Assembly (NCBI GenBank): GCA_949317995.1
Contig: OX439042.1
Span: 19,261,174-19,325,173 of the forward strand
Reading direction: 5' to 3'
DNA: 64,000 bases
From: Acholoe squamosa
Lineage: Eukaryota; Annelida; Polychaeta; Phyllodocida; Polynoidae
Shown: one piece after another, positions 44,741 to 55,585 of the stretch
Layout: every line of letters begins with the position of its first letter
How positions within the stretch are numbered: the stretch's first letter is position 1
The notes under the pieces: model-generated
Seen by the model: only the letters and a program-made list of their open reading frames with translations
What the model was told of the DNA's origin: nothing
Database searches by the model: none
Position numbers and translations under genes: made by a program

Positions 44741-47625
44741 GGTCCAAAATCATGAAATGATATTTTATCGATGCAAAAATATAAAAAGGGGGATCTAATA
44801 TCTCTTAAGACAATGGACATGATAGCAACATTCCATTAGATGATATGGGCTGCCAAAATGATTTGATTCTGAGTCAGTCAATTACTCACACATGACTTAT
44901 CTTGCTAATAAATTGGTCTGCCCTTCAGAAATGATGCTGGATGCATCATAAGCATGGCTTACTCACACACTGAAACCAACAAACGCAACCACTACCTGGT
45001 AGTTCCTCTAACAGCCACGGGAGCTGGACAGGTCTCTGTCCAAGCTCTGTGCCCGTACGCTGGGTTTCTGCGTCTGTATAACTACCGCTCACTTCCTGTT
45101 GTGTCAAGGTCAAGTCACAGACATGGGAAAAGAGTTTAACAGAAAATAACTGTTGGTATATCAAACAAATCCTTATCTTAATCCCGTAATTAGTGAATGT
45201 TTATTCTGCGCTCTGTCTGTCTCAGGCTTAGTTCACACTCTCCACCACATGTTCAGATATCCCACCAGTGATAAACTCTGCTGGGAGAGTGTGTGCACCA
45301 ATGCAGAACCAACAGGATCCAATGAATTGGGCAAGGCTTCCACCTGTCCCATATGTAGCAGGAGATAAGCGGGCGGAGTGTGGGCAGGTTTCCAGTGTAC
45401 TGTGCCCGGGGCTCTGTGCCCCCTGGTGTTTCAATAATGAACCATTCTCTTTAATTTTAACCAATCAGAGACCACCAAGCATTCTGCCCTTTAGTTTGTT
45501 TTGCATCGTGAAGAAATGGTGAACATGTAGTGAGAATGTTATGAGACTTATAGGGCAGAGGAGACCGACCTGTCAAGTCCTGCTGACCGCCAGCACTGCA
45601 GGGAAGGTCGGGAGGGCTTTAGGGGGGAGAGGAGACTGATCTAACAGGTCCTCCTGGCAGGCAGAGCTGCAGGGAAGGTCGCAAAATGCAATTTGGTGAT
45701 CACCGAGAGCGTAGGCCGAAATACCTGCCTGCTCACAGGCAGGATCCAAGATGTATACAAGCCTATAGTGGCACAAACACATGGCTAGTCTGAACTTAGT
45801 ACTCACTTTCAGTTCCTGGAAATTGTCCCTCCTATTCACAAACATGTAGTTTTCATGTACATCAGCTTATATTGACTGAAACATGAAATATATCCAATAA
45901 ATCTGACATGTTTATCTTGAGTTTAGATATCACTACCTCAATGGCCTCCATTGTCAACATGATGTGGTGCTACCTGGTGGTAGACTGCTCTTGAAACAAA
46001 GGGCTAACCAACCAAGAATAGTGTAGTCTTTTTGGCACTAGGTGGCTACACCTGGCTTCAAGATGGCCGACAATGATTTGGAGTTAGGGAGGGAGATTTG
46101 AAAATCACCTGGATTATTAATTATTACAAGTATTTCAAGTGCTTTGTGTAGTGTGAATCTTTGGATATACATTGAGGGAAGTGTTGGTGGAAGCATTGGA
46201 CCTGACAGTAAGTACTTCTGTGAGAACTGGGCACTCAGCCAATCTGGCTGACCAAACAGACTACAACAGACACACTTGGTCTCTGAGGTTCCCTCAGAGC
46301 GTCTACGGAGTACGAGAGCGGACTCCCTTAGTTCCTCTTCCAAATCAAAAGGGGGAGCTACTAGCAGTGTGTCTCATCAAATATTGTGTGCCTCCCTTTC
46401 TCAGCTGTGGCTGGGGGCAGCCTCGGCCAGCGTCTATTGATACTCAGTTCAATAGCCTTGGAGCATCTCTATATTCAACTTGATGTGTATTCCATTTTAT
46501 TGTTTTATTGCCCCCTTTGATCTAGATAAGAATCTGATTCATGTGGGATGTGTATTCACTCTCCAACCTGAGGTTGGGTGACTGCACAAATGCTGCATCT
46601 GCTTGGAGAGTGGAGCTTCGTCGCTGCTGCGGCGAACCACTCAGGATAAGGTCTGAAGCCAGCCCGTAGTGTGACGGGCTGGAGAGGGCGAGCCTGGGCT
46701 GGGGGTGGAGGAGAGATACATTCAGACCTTCCTCTATGCTTGATAGAAGAAAAAAAGTGAAAGGGGGTTCGGGGGCAAAGCCCCCGATATAAAGATGTAT
46801 ATTGTCTCAATCATCAGCTGAAACTCAGCTGAACCCTTGCTTTCAACTGAGATCTCAGCTTAATCCTTGCTTTCAGCTGAGATCTCAGCTGAATGTAGTT
46901 GTTAATCTCAACTGCATCTTTGTTTTAAGCTGAAATCTCAGCTTAATCCATGCTTCAGCTAAGATCTCAGCTAAATTTAGTTGTTTGTCTCAGCTGAACT
47001 TTTGTTTTAAGTTGAGATCTCAGCATAATCTCAGCTGACAGGAAGTGGACCCTGGTCTACAGTGAAATAGATGCCCCTAGGAAGCAGCCAGCACTATCAG
47101 CTGAATATCAACTGACTACGACCGAGTCGGCTCTTGGTGGTTAGTTAATAGACGCTTGCAGGAAGGTCGGGAGGGCTTTAGAGGGGAGAGGAGGCCGATC
47201 TGACAGGTCCTGCTGGGTGGCAGAGCTGCAGGGATGCTCGGGAGGGCTTTAGGGGGGAGAGGAGGCCGATCTAACACTTTTGTGATGTAGGATGGAATGT
47301 TGTTCTATTTAATAAGGAAAAGGGAATTTGTCAAAAATTGATAATGCAGCTTTTTTTCAGAGAACATGAAATCATGACAAAACATGAAGACTTACATCCC
47401 TGTTAGCAATAATGCTTCTAATTTTAGGTGATTCTGTATGCGTTAGCTATTCACATTCTTCATATATGTCATTGAGATCATCTTTACACATCTTGATAAT
47501 TCTACACTTGCCAGTATTCTCTGGGTTATAAATGCACTGGTTGTATTTCTGAATATGTGCATCATTTAACCTTCTCTTTATAATGTTTTTGAGTGAGGAT
47601 CGAGCCAGACATTCTTACAACCGAT
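44741..47625. other. Repeat-rich intergenic stretch
   Basis: No coding exon was recognised. It holds a 60-bp GGTCGGGAGGGCTTTAGGGG-type repeat twice at 45560-45690 and twice at 47160-47280. Between these lies an array of the palindrome TCAGCTGAGATCTCAGCTGA at 46805-47040. If the missing first exon of the C16orf87 homologue is in the window, it may be here. Confidence 0.4.
46805..47040. repeat. TCAGCTGAGATCTCAGCTGA palindromic array
   Basis: Words of the type TCAGCTGAGATCTCAGCTGA, a 20-base perfect palindrome, recur about five times, separated by ATCCTTGCTT or TAGTTGTT spacers. The array is flanked by copies of the GGTCGGGAGGGCTTTAGGGG repeat. Confidence 0.75.
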
Positions 47626-47630
47626 TTTAA

Positions 47631-48144
47631 AGGGGGGCTAGCACGGCAAAGAACAACATGGGTACCGACCCAAAGATCGTTACTGAACATGTTAAGGGAG
47701 TGGTCATTATTTATCAACAGGGGGGGGGGGTGGTGGGTTTTCGCACAGATGTGTGAAAAATTTTTACGCCCCCCCCTCGATGGCAGGCAAATATTTTTGC
47801 GCCCCCCCGCGCCGGAGCCGCGGAGTTTTCACGCCCCTCTTTGATCTATAGTAGCGCGCGGGCTTTTTTGCTAAAAAGAGGGTGATTTTTTTAGCCCCCC
47901 CTCAAGAGGGGTCAAAATTTGTTTAGCCCCCCCCCCCTCGGGAGGGGTCTGAAAATTTTACGCCCCCCCTCAAACCCACCACACCCCCCTGTTGATAAAT
48001 AATGACCACTCCCTAACCAGGACCAAATAAAACCGTTTCAAAATCGTTGGTAAACTCGTAGGAACCAGCAGAGCGCCCTGATTGGTAAATGGGTGGTCAC
48101 ATGACCTTTTAATGCGGGCATGCATTCGCTGTGCCAGGGCCCCT
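47631..48144. mobile_element. TTAA-flanked element AGGGGGGCTAGCACGGC, host of MITE C
   Basis: The left end AGGGGGGCTAGCACGGC and right end GCTGTGCCAGGGCCCCT are inverted, and TTAA flanks both (47627-47630, 48145-48148), as in piggyBac-type insertions. Without the MITE inside (47696-48013) it is about 190 bp. It sits next to the 3' end of the large retroelement. Confidence 0.65.
47696..48013. mobile_element. TAA-flanked MITE, copy C
   Basis: Ends GGGAGTGGTCATTATTTATC and its exact complement, TAA at 47693-47695 and 48014-48016, G/C tracts and the CTATAGTAGCGCGCGGG core. It resembles copy B most closely. It is nested in the TTAA-flanked element. Confidence 0.85.
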
Positions 48145-48419
48145 TTAAACAAGAGGTATTGGATATCTTTAAGCCATTGGTGAGCACTCCCTCAGAGAAG
48201 AGGTTTTAGACCAGTGTCTGCAGAGCCTGCCTGGGCCCCCTGCACAGCTCCCACTGCAAGTGCAACTACCCTTAGTGGCGCCCCTAGTGGATTCTGGGGT
48301 CCCTACCAATATAGAATGTTCAGTACGATTATTTTGGATTCAAGGGGAAATCTCCCTAAGTTAAGGAGTGATCATTTGCCACGGTGGGCTGTGTGGGTGG
48401 TGTTTATATGTATATTAAT

Positions 48420-49897
48420 GTGGTATAAGTTGTGTAGTTATTATCAGCTCGCTCCGCTGTTCTCACGTATTTGGGAAGACTAACTCTAGTGGTATGATGT
48501 TGGCCTAGCCCATTCTTTTAACCAACACCAAGACGCCGATACAAGTCACCATTTATTGTTCATTGATTATTCACAGTTACAGTTGTTTGGTGAGTCCACT
48601 CAGGTTGTACAGCTTCAACGACATCAGTCTATTCATACAAGCAGATTATGTTTTAACAATCCGATGCTACTGGAGAGGTGTAAGTGCCATAGAGATCCTG
48701 TTCAATCCGTTCTTACATTGACTAAGTGTAATACTAAATACTAAACAGCTTCATCCTCGTCTACTCCAGGAGTATGTGTTGCCTCCTCGGCTGCTCCCAC
48801 AATACTAACTCCTCCCTATCTCTTACCAACCCCTCACACCTTTCAGACGCCGGTGTTTGGCTCACCCGTATTCCCCCCTCCCCCTCTACAGATTCTACCT
48901 GACCAGATCTCGTCGACTCCCCTCCGTCTGCAACATTCCACAGCCTACCATAAACTCTTAGCTACCATAAACCCTATACAGGACTCCCATAGCACTCTCC
49001 CATATAGCATACAATAAATACACACATAATACAGTATACAATAAATACCCACATAAGCGTACCCTGTTATACCCGTTCATTATAATTATTGGCTATTGAT
49101 GACAAAACAGGTGCGGGCGCTCCCCTCTTGTGACGCGAGTCACACCAATTGTCAAGCATAAATTATGCCTGAATACATCTTATGTATTGTTTTGTCACTA
49201 ATACCTGAGGTAATCATCGTTATCATATTATACATTTCAATAGTTATTTATGTACATACATATGCACCACACTTATATAATACCATGCATTATTACTATA
49301 TATATTTTCCACACTGCATTGGTGACTTATTCTTAGCGCAAACTTGTCTTCTAACATATACTTTATTATTACAATTCTCTCATTTCTTAATTCTCAATTT
49401 GTTTTTCTTTCCTTTGTTATTTATTTTACTCATTCACTCGCCTTTACTAAGCACTTTGTCCCATTCTATGTTTATATATTCTTTTTACTATCCTTACCCG
49501 GGAGTCGACACCAGTTACACCCAATCGGGCCAATAAATCTCCTTACATCTGTCAACTCCTTGTTCCGAAACGTTCCCCTCTATCTACCCTTTGCCCCAAG
49601 CATCACTCTAAAACACACTCTAACGCTTCTTGGGTTACACCTGGCAACCTCTTACTTAACTCACGCGTGCACAGCTTGTCAACGAGTATATACATCAGAA
49701 ATCTTTCCACTTGCCACATTACGTCGTAGTTAGTGTCTCATTAGTTGGTCGTACATTTAAATTACAGTTTCTTTTAGTTATATTATCTTACTTAATAATA
49801 TACACTGGCACCATTCCCAGACATTATATCAATTCATCTGTAGATCGTCTTTGTATTGTCTATTCCATCCTTTCGTCTCACGCCAGCTGCACGATAT
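48420..49897 (-). other. Probable 3' LTR (boundaries unresolved)
   Basis: It follows the last ORF of the element. On the - strand a purine tract (49919-49898, a run of nine G flanked by A/G) is a good polypurine-tract candidate. A TGCAGCTGG start (49890) and an ACCACA end (48420) would give TG..CA termini about 1.47 kb apart. An AATAAA on the - strand lies near 48555. Other purine tracts, near 48865-48890 and 49110-49125, could be the true one. The partner LTR is outside the window, so no comparison is possible. Confidence 0.35.
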
Positions 49898-49980
49898 CTT
49901 TCTCCCCCCCCCTTTTCTTGTCCTGACACCGTCTATGCCAAGTCTCTCTCATGATGGCGTTTTATTCATCACCTTCAGTC

Positions 49981-50400
49981 TCATTCATTCAGGTCCACGT
50001 ACACCGATGACGATCCCGTCCTGGGCTCTTGACCTCGCAGAGCCACGTTCACCGACTCTTTATGACCCTTGTTTACTGAATATGAGACAGCCGTAGCCCC
50101 ATATGATTCTCCAGGTACTTCTGGTAACTGTCTTGATCTTCTTAACTGAGCCATGGCTCTGGCGTGTCCCGTGTCAGATAACTGATGTGTATTTATCTCT
50201 CTGTTCCTTATTGGTGTCCAGCCCGCCGCTGATATCATAGGTATCTCTAGTGGTACACCTGTCGCCAGACCCCCACTATACCTAATCAATCTTGTCATCA
50301 CCGTAAATCCATAGTCACCGTTCAGTATCCCTGCTAATTTCTTTGACACCTTCACAGTGGCTGGTAATGGCAATGGCACTGCGTTTTCCGCCGTTGCCAT
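49981..50400 (-). CDS. ORF overlapping the end of env (unknown)
   Basis: A 139-codon frame from an ATG at 50400, open upstream without ATG into the env end (to about 50460), in the -1 frame relative to env. It contains GYGFTVMTRLIRY-like and GGLATGVPLEIP segments and many Arg and Ser residues, with no membrane segment. I recognise no family. It could be a separate small accessory protein, a spliced product, or an alternative cytoplasmic tail reached by a -1 shift at the env end. Confidence 0.45.
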   Translation of the reverse strand: MATAENAVPLPLPATVKVSKKLAGILNGDYGFTVMTRLIRYSGGLATGVPLEIPMISAAGWTPIRNREINTHQLSDTGHARAMAQLRRSRQLPEVPGESYGATAVSYSVNKGHKESVNVALRGQEPRTGSSSVYVDLNE

Positions 50401-52709
50401 CTCAGTGGCACTGTAGCTATGTACTTCGGGCACGAGTAGCTTATTGCTACGTCTCTAATAAGAGCCTGTTCTGCTGGTCTTTGAAATACCTGGTCCAAAG
50501 GCATTAGACTTTCCCCCAATGGTATTATTTCTGTGATCTCTTTAGTTGCCACCTGTAGATACAGTCCATCCACTGGTTGAAGCCTCTTTAGTTGTCGCAC
50601 CTTCCTCACCAGTAACGCTATTATTATTATCAGTACTATCAATATCAATGATAACATAGCTATTGTCGTTTTGTGTTCCGGATCTTCTTCCTCATAATTA
50701 CCTCCGACATCTTCACCGTATTTTTCATAGTCCCAGGTTTCTAGACTCCTTATTCTCATAGGCATTCTTGCTAATATGTATGCCATTAATAGTCTTTTTA
50801 AACAAAAATATTGCACCACCATCAGAGTCATAACAATCACCCCTGCAATCATTATTGGTGAATAATCCCATAGGGATTCAGTAGGAAAATGGCCCCCACC
50901 ACTCATGCCATCCAAATCGGGTAATGCTGATCCGTCTTCCATTGCACTCACCAAATTCTTAAGATTGACAGCTGCTGGCGACTGTTGTATCCTAGCCTTG
51001 TGCTTCATTTTGGTCTTTACTAATTTTGGCAACACTTCATCTTGCAATACCTCTACAGTTTCACCATTTAATACGGCCTTTATCCATGTCAATTTCTTAA
51101 CGCTGTTCATTTGTAGCAAATCGTTATTTACAAAAGTCACATTAGTTTCCATGTTCACATGACCACATCCTGCCAAGCTGTAAGGCATCCACGCCCCGGC
51201 AGTCATGAATGCGCAATCACACCCAATGTTCAATATGGCGTAATGATGCATGTTCACCTTAACAGGTGGGCTTGATTGACACATCAATTGACCTTGTATG
51301 TCTGGTCCCGATACCAAAGTACGACCCTTTCCCAGTGCTATCGCAAATGAAGGAAAATTTGGTTGCACTATATAGTTGATCTCACATGTTTCTGCTATGG
51401 CCACCTTGTCATTTCTTATTAGTGCCGCCATGCACCCTCGTTCGGCTATTTTTCTCATGTGTGGAATATCTGGGCATACTGCTATTGAGTTGCCATGGCA
51501 ACACGCCCAATTCACCACTGGCTCTGATATATAATACCGCCCATTCTTTGATATGGCTACTTCTGATGGCAATCCCTCTATTCTCGTCCCATCAGCTTCT
51601 TTATTGGCCAGCCGCACTGGCACCGGAAACACCTTTACAGAGTATACACAAAATATGTGTTCCTCTGACACCACCGGAATCCTTATCTGCATCTTCACAC
51701 GACCTTGGTGCTGATATACTCGCACCACACTATTATCATAGTAATATTCAGGATCAGTAAAAGCGACCCATAATCGTGGGTACGTAGCCTTTAAATATAC
51801 TTCAGTGTTGACTATAGCTTCCTTCAAATCTTCTCTAGTGACCAGTTTTGATGATAGTTTTCTTCGTGATGCCAATCTTACCTCAGCTGCCATATCCTTT
51901 ATCTCAATGAGTTCATTTAATAAATGTATAATATACCCCCATTTGACCCTTGTCAGCAGGCTTTCATGGTTGTATACAATGGATAGTTCATATAATGCCA
52001 CACTGTGCATAGTTTGAGTTCTTTCCAGCAACTTCCGTCTCTTCAATGATATCTTAGCCATTTCATACAATTGTAACTGTCTATCAGCCAACTCTCCCAC
52101 TTCCGCCATGACGTCCTCCAAGCCATTGCTAGTACCTGTGGCCAATGTTTTAATAACATCACGCATCTTATAATATGATGTCTTCAGTAATTGAATATCT
52201 TTTTCATTTCTGGCTACATCATCAGCTCTCCCAGTGCCAAAAATATAGTACGACAACTCTCCTATAATATTTAGACCTGGTATACCTGCTCTCTTAGACC
52301 TTTTGACTTGTTGTTGTTCAGGTATGTTTTCCATCAGCTTTTCTACTTCCTCCTCTCTGGCCTGTATTAATTTTCTAATAATTTGATTCAACCATTCTTC
52401 TTTCTGTTTGATGTTGTCACAGGTATCTTCAAATAATAAGGTTCTGTTGTGATGTTGAATATCACACATAACCTGCATATTCTTCACACATTGTTCATAA
52501 ATACTTTCCATTTCCGGCTCTGGTAATCTATCTGGTATCTCTAATACAAACACTTGTGACACATGATTGTGCTCAGCCGTAGAAATACGTCTACCAGGTT
52601 GCAAAATGACACCTGATTCGGCTCTCTCTAAAGTCTCGAAAGTGTGCCTTCCAGCTTCTACCACACCCCACAAGGAACATAAGACACATAGTATAGTCAG
52701 CCACGCCAT
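50352..52709 (-). CDS. env: Envelope fusion glycoprotein, baculovirus F / errantivirus type
   Basis: 785 residues from the ATG at 52709, chosen because a signal peptide (MAWLTILCVLCSLWGVVEA) follows at once; the frame is open 31 codons further up without ATG. Positions below count from that longer frame (signal at 32-50). A furin site KRSKR ends at residue 171 and is followed by a glycine-rich hydrophobic fusion-peptide-like segment (AGIPGLNIIGELSYYIFGTG), with the GE-S...FGT spacing seen in F proteins, then a long helical region. This gives a small F2 of about 120 residues and a large Cys-rich F1 (cysteines 385-546). Two hydrophobic spans lie at about 649-667 and 714-732, whereas the family usually has one. 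A splice acceptor (TTACAG, exon from 52775) just upstream fits a subgenomic env mRNA. The frame is intact. Confidence 0.88.
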   Translation of the reverse strand: MAWLTILCVLCSLWGVVEAGRHTFETLERAESGVILQPGRRISTAEHNHVSQVFVLEIPDRLPEPEMESIYEQCVKNMQVMCDIQHHNRTLLFEDTCDNIKQKEEWLNQIIRKLIQAREEEVEKLMENIPEQQQVKRSKRAGIPGLNIIGELSYYIFGTGRADDVARNEKDIQLLKTSYYKMRDVIKTLATGTSNGLEDVMAEVGELADRQLQLYEMAKISLKRRKLLERTQTMHSVALYELSIVYNHESLLTRVKWGYIIHLLNELIEIKDMAAEVRLASRRKLSSKLVTREDLKEAIVNTEVYLKATYPRLWVAFTDPEYYYDNSVVRVYQHQGRVKMQIRIPVVSEEHIFCVYSVKVFPVPVRLANKEADGTRIEGLPSEVAISKNGRYYISEPVVNWACCHGNSIAVCPDIPHMRKIAERGCMAALIRNDKVAIAETCEINYIVQPNFPSFAIALGKGRTLVSGPDIQGQLMCQSSPPVKVNMHHYAILNIGCDCAFMTAGAWMPYSLAGCGHVNMETNVTFVNNDLLQMNSVKKLTWIKAVLNGETVEVLQDEVLPKLVKTKMKHKARIQQSPAAVNLKNLVSAMEDGSALPDLDGMSGGGHFPTESLWDYSPIMIAGVIVMTLMVVQYFCLKRLLMAYILARMPMRIRSLETWDYEKYGEDVGGNYEEEDPEHKTTIAMLSLILIVLIIIIALLVRKVRQLKRLQPVDGLYLQVATKEITEIIPLGESLMPLDQVFQRPAEQALIRDVAISYSCPKYIATVPLRWQRRKTQCHCHYQPL

Positions 52710-52774
52710 TTTCTTCTTGTTATGGCTTCCGGTTACAGTTCGAGTTGGGTTACTACAACTCCTAACTGATCGCT

Positions 52775-52782
52775 CCTGTAAG
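52775..52782 (-). promoter_or_regulatory. Candidate 3' splice site for env mRNA
   Basis: On the - strand AAAAACTTACAG is followed by GAGCG at 52775, 66 bases before the env ATG. Retroviral env genes are usually made from a spliced RNA whose donor is near the 5' leader, here outside the window. Confidence 0.4.
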
Positions 52783-53116
52783 TTTTTATGGATCTTGAAC
52801 ACTTAATAAGCCCTATCGTGTCAGATAGTTCACCAGTTCATGACCCTTTTACCCCTTTTTGTATATATTTTCCCGTCAATCTGAACACGTGTGCCTTCCT
52901 TTCCTATCTAGCTGTACGTCTCTTCCATCTGATAACACCAATTTATTGGATTGGAGTCTTTGTCTCAGCGACTCCTCCTAATGTGCCCTCAATTTTTTTT
53001 TTACTATAGTTTTCACTATATTTTTGTTTTCTTATTTCAACTTCCCATCCCCTTGGTTAGATACCTAGAATTAAATTCTCAGTCGATGCTTGACTTCCAC
53101 CTTGTTCGCACTGAAG

Positions 53117-55012
53117 ATGGCTAGCTATTCCAGCGTTTCTGTCAATGGCGCCCTCGTCTATCTCCCGATAGATCGTCTCCAGCCCGGCTTTACCTACATC
53201 GTCGGCTGCAGAGACCTGTCCTCCACAGATGCTAACGTCACTCCGTGCATGTTAGTATGCACCGGACCGCAAGGCGCGACTATGCCTTCACACACTACCA
53301 TTCGGGATCATCTCCGCCTGGCTTGTAATATGACTGATATGACCTTACGTATCATTCATTTGGATGGGCGTCCTGATCCCAACTATCGTCTGCAGTCGGC
53401 TGTCGCTGTTCCACCTATTCCTACTCCTGCTTATCAGCCAGCTTATGTCGACATCACTCCGCCTCCAGTCACCTTTACCACTCCTTTCGTGCCACCTTGG
53501 AGTCCCAGTCTGATGTCGCCCATAGGTGCGCGTCCTGTCTACAGCGCCGTTGTACCTGCTACCTCTGCTCCAAGCCTAGCATCCACCTTCACCTCTAATG
53601 TGCTACCAACTTGCACAGCGACCCTTCCTTTACGAGTGGACACCTCTCACCAATATTCTCTGCCTGCCAACTTCGCTGTTTCAACAACTTCTCGTCCATT
53701 GCCACCTCAGCATCATTCTTCATATGTGGACTACAATGTGCTTTCTCACATTCCTGCTGCTTCCGGTGTTTCGCCCTTACCATACACACCTTTGCTAGCC
53801 ACCACTGCACCTCTGACGTCCAGAACAACCCTAACATCCACATTTACCTATTCTGCCGCTGCTTCTCGTCCCTTTTCTACTACCAGCACCACTACTTCCG
53901 GTCAATTTCCTGCTGTATCTTCATTAAGGATGCCTCACATCCCCATCCGAGCTGCTCCAGCTGCAGAGGCTCGCGCCACCTCGGCTCCTAGGTCTCCGCC
54001 TTCCTGCCTACATACGCCCGCTCTGGCCCTGACCTCTTCTACTTCCGGTCAGTTTACTTCATCTTCATCCACTGCAGCTTCACTTCCACACCTTCCAGTA
54101 ATGTCGCCCTCGTTCTGGAGTACTCTGGCTATCTCACCTGGACATCCACCCTTCTCACCATTGACCTGTCAGTCCAGCACCATGGCCTCTTCCTCACGAC
54201 TGACTCACAGTTCTTCTACCATCATATCTCTCTTGACATCTTCATCTGCTACCACTACGCGACATCATCCCTATCAGCTTTCTGCCAGACCACAAGCCTC
54301 CCGTTCTTCTAATCTTGGAGGTCCTATCCTTCCAACATTGGTTTCCCCAGCTTCTACCCTCTCGCAGAAGTAAGTATATTTCCCTAGTGATTCATACTTT
54401 GATTCCTAGAGACGCTCACTTCGTTCTTGTAATAAGATACTATACACATATTTTCTTTTAAAATATATGCATAAGCTAACTCTATAAAGTCGCTGAGCTC
54501 CTCTGATTTGTGAGTAGCGGCGATCACATTCACAGTCTCAGGTGTATAATTGATCTCATTAATACACCCATATGGCTGAATTTTATGTGTCCTAATACCT
54601 TCTTAGAAAAGAATTTCACTCACACTTATTTTTAAATATATATCTACAGCTATAGACATCGTATTTCATTTCTCAGAGTCTGGGCTTCTTAAATAATTAA
54701 ACCATTATAGGCTCTGGTTCTTTAACAGAATGCCTTACTTCTGGACAAATATATCCTTTAAATTTAGGCCTCTTAATTATGGACCTTGTTACTGGAGTCA
54801 TTCTATGTGTGTCGCGACTATGGTCCTGCTGGTTCCGACTAGTGTTTCCATTCACCCTTAGACAACTTATAAGGTGCCCCATAGTGGTTGCCTCCTGTAT
54901 GTGATGCACTTCTTTCTCTTTGTCTCATATACCTGCTTTATTTACTATCTTCAGTTCTTCTCCCGCTTCATCTGCTGATGATGATGATGCCTCTACTCCT
55001 ACTAGTCCTTAA
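53117..55012 (+). CDS. Oppositely oriented Ser/Thr/Pro-rich gene, apparently two coding exons
   Basis: Exon 1 runs 53117-54369. The ATG (AAGATGG context) was preferred over an upstream TTG. It encodes 417 residues with no counterpart reading frame on the - strand. Residues 1-95 look folded (SVNGALVYLPIDRLQPGFTY); the rest is Ser/Thr/Pro/Ala-rich and probably unstructured. Exon 1 ends CAGAA|GTAAGT, a consensus donor. A pyrimidine-rich acceptor (ACTATCTTCAG) at 54954 opens exon 2, which completes the split codon in frame and adds 19 codons, with a run of four Asp, to a stop at 55010-55012. Unspliced, it stops four bases after the donor. A further donor (CAG|GTATGT) at 55025 suggests a spliced 3' UTR. 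It runs against env and the accessory ORFs. No family is recognised. An antisense gene of the element is likeliest; a nested foreign gene is possible. Confidence 0.6.
54697..54909 (-). other. Short - strand ORF inside the antisense gene's intron
   Basis: A 70-codon frame reading MHHIQEATTMGHLISCLRVN at its start and KRPKFKGYICPEVRH near its end. It lies between ORF C and env in the element's direction, entirely within the proposed + strand intron. The composition is protein-like but the frame is too short to call. Confidence 0.2.
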
Positions 55013-55585
55013 ATCTTCACTTCAGGTATGTATTTCTAACATGTTTTATATTGAATGCATCCTAAATGAATCCGACCTTTTACAATTTTCTACAAACTGT
55101 TTTAAGTAGTTAAGTCTTATCCATAGAGTAGGGTGTATCTGAGCCTTAATATCTCTACCCTCTCTACAGTGGGCGATGATTCCTTTCCTTCAGTAAATTA
55201 TCACTGATCTCCATTAATTCATCTCAACCGCTATGAACCTTCCGTTGTCTATGATCCAGGCTTTTCCACTAGAACTCATGTTTATAGCTTATCTAAACTG
55301 CTGATTATGTTGTCTTGTTGTGGTTATGTCCGCGTAGCATGCTAGTTGTTCTATCTTGTTAAACTTTTGAGTGCAGTCTGTATCTGTTGCTTGCCGATGT
55401 CTGTACAGCTGGAGTTCCACTCCTGCACTGCCAACTGTCTTGCTTGTCATTGCATCTTATCTCTTTCTTTACCTGCGCATGTCTGCTCTCTCCCCCCCCC
55501 TTTTTCCTGTTACTAGGCTATTAATATACATATGCCTGTCTCAGTGTCCAACGCTTCCCCCCCCCCTCTTTTCTCACGCACGTGT

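Noticed and set aside
46038-46483. Frames of about 100 codons on both strands
   Set aside because: Neither shows a motif, splice sites with matching phase, or similarity to a known family. No better than chance.
48181-48320. TGGCGCCCC on the + strand, resembling a tRNA-Lys primer-binding site
   Set aside because: The retroelement reads on the - strand and its primer-binding site must lie beyond 64,000. This match is on the wrong strand and at the wrong end.
49165-49733. Overlapping + strand frames of 123 and 129 codons rich in Leu, Tyr and Phe
   Set aside because: They lie in the AT- and pyrimidine-rich probable LTR and look like membrane proteins only because of composition. No conserved motif or splice pattern.
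52860-52890. TATATATTTT followed by CACGTG as a promoter for the + strand gene
   Set aside because: The spacing is plausible but AT-rich words are common here and nothing else supports a start site.
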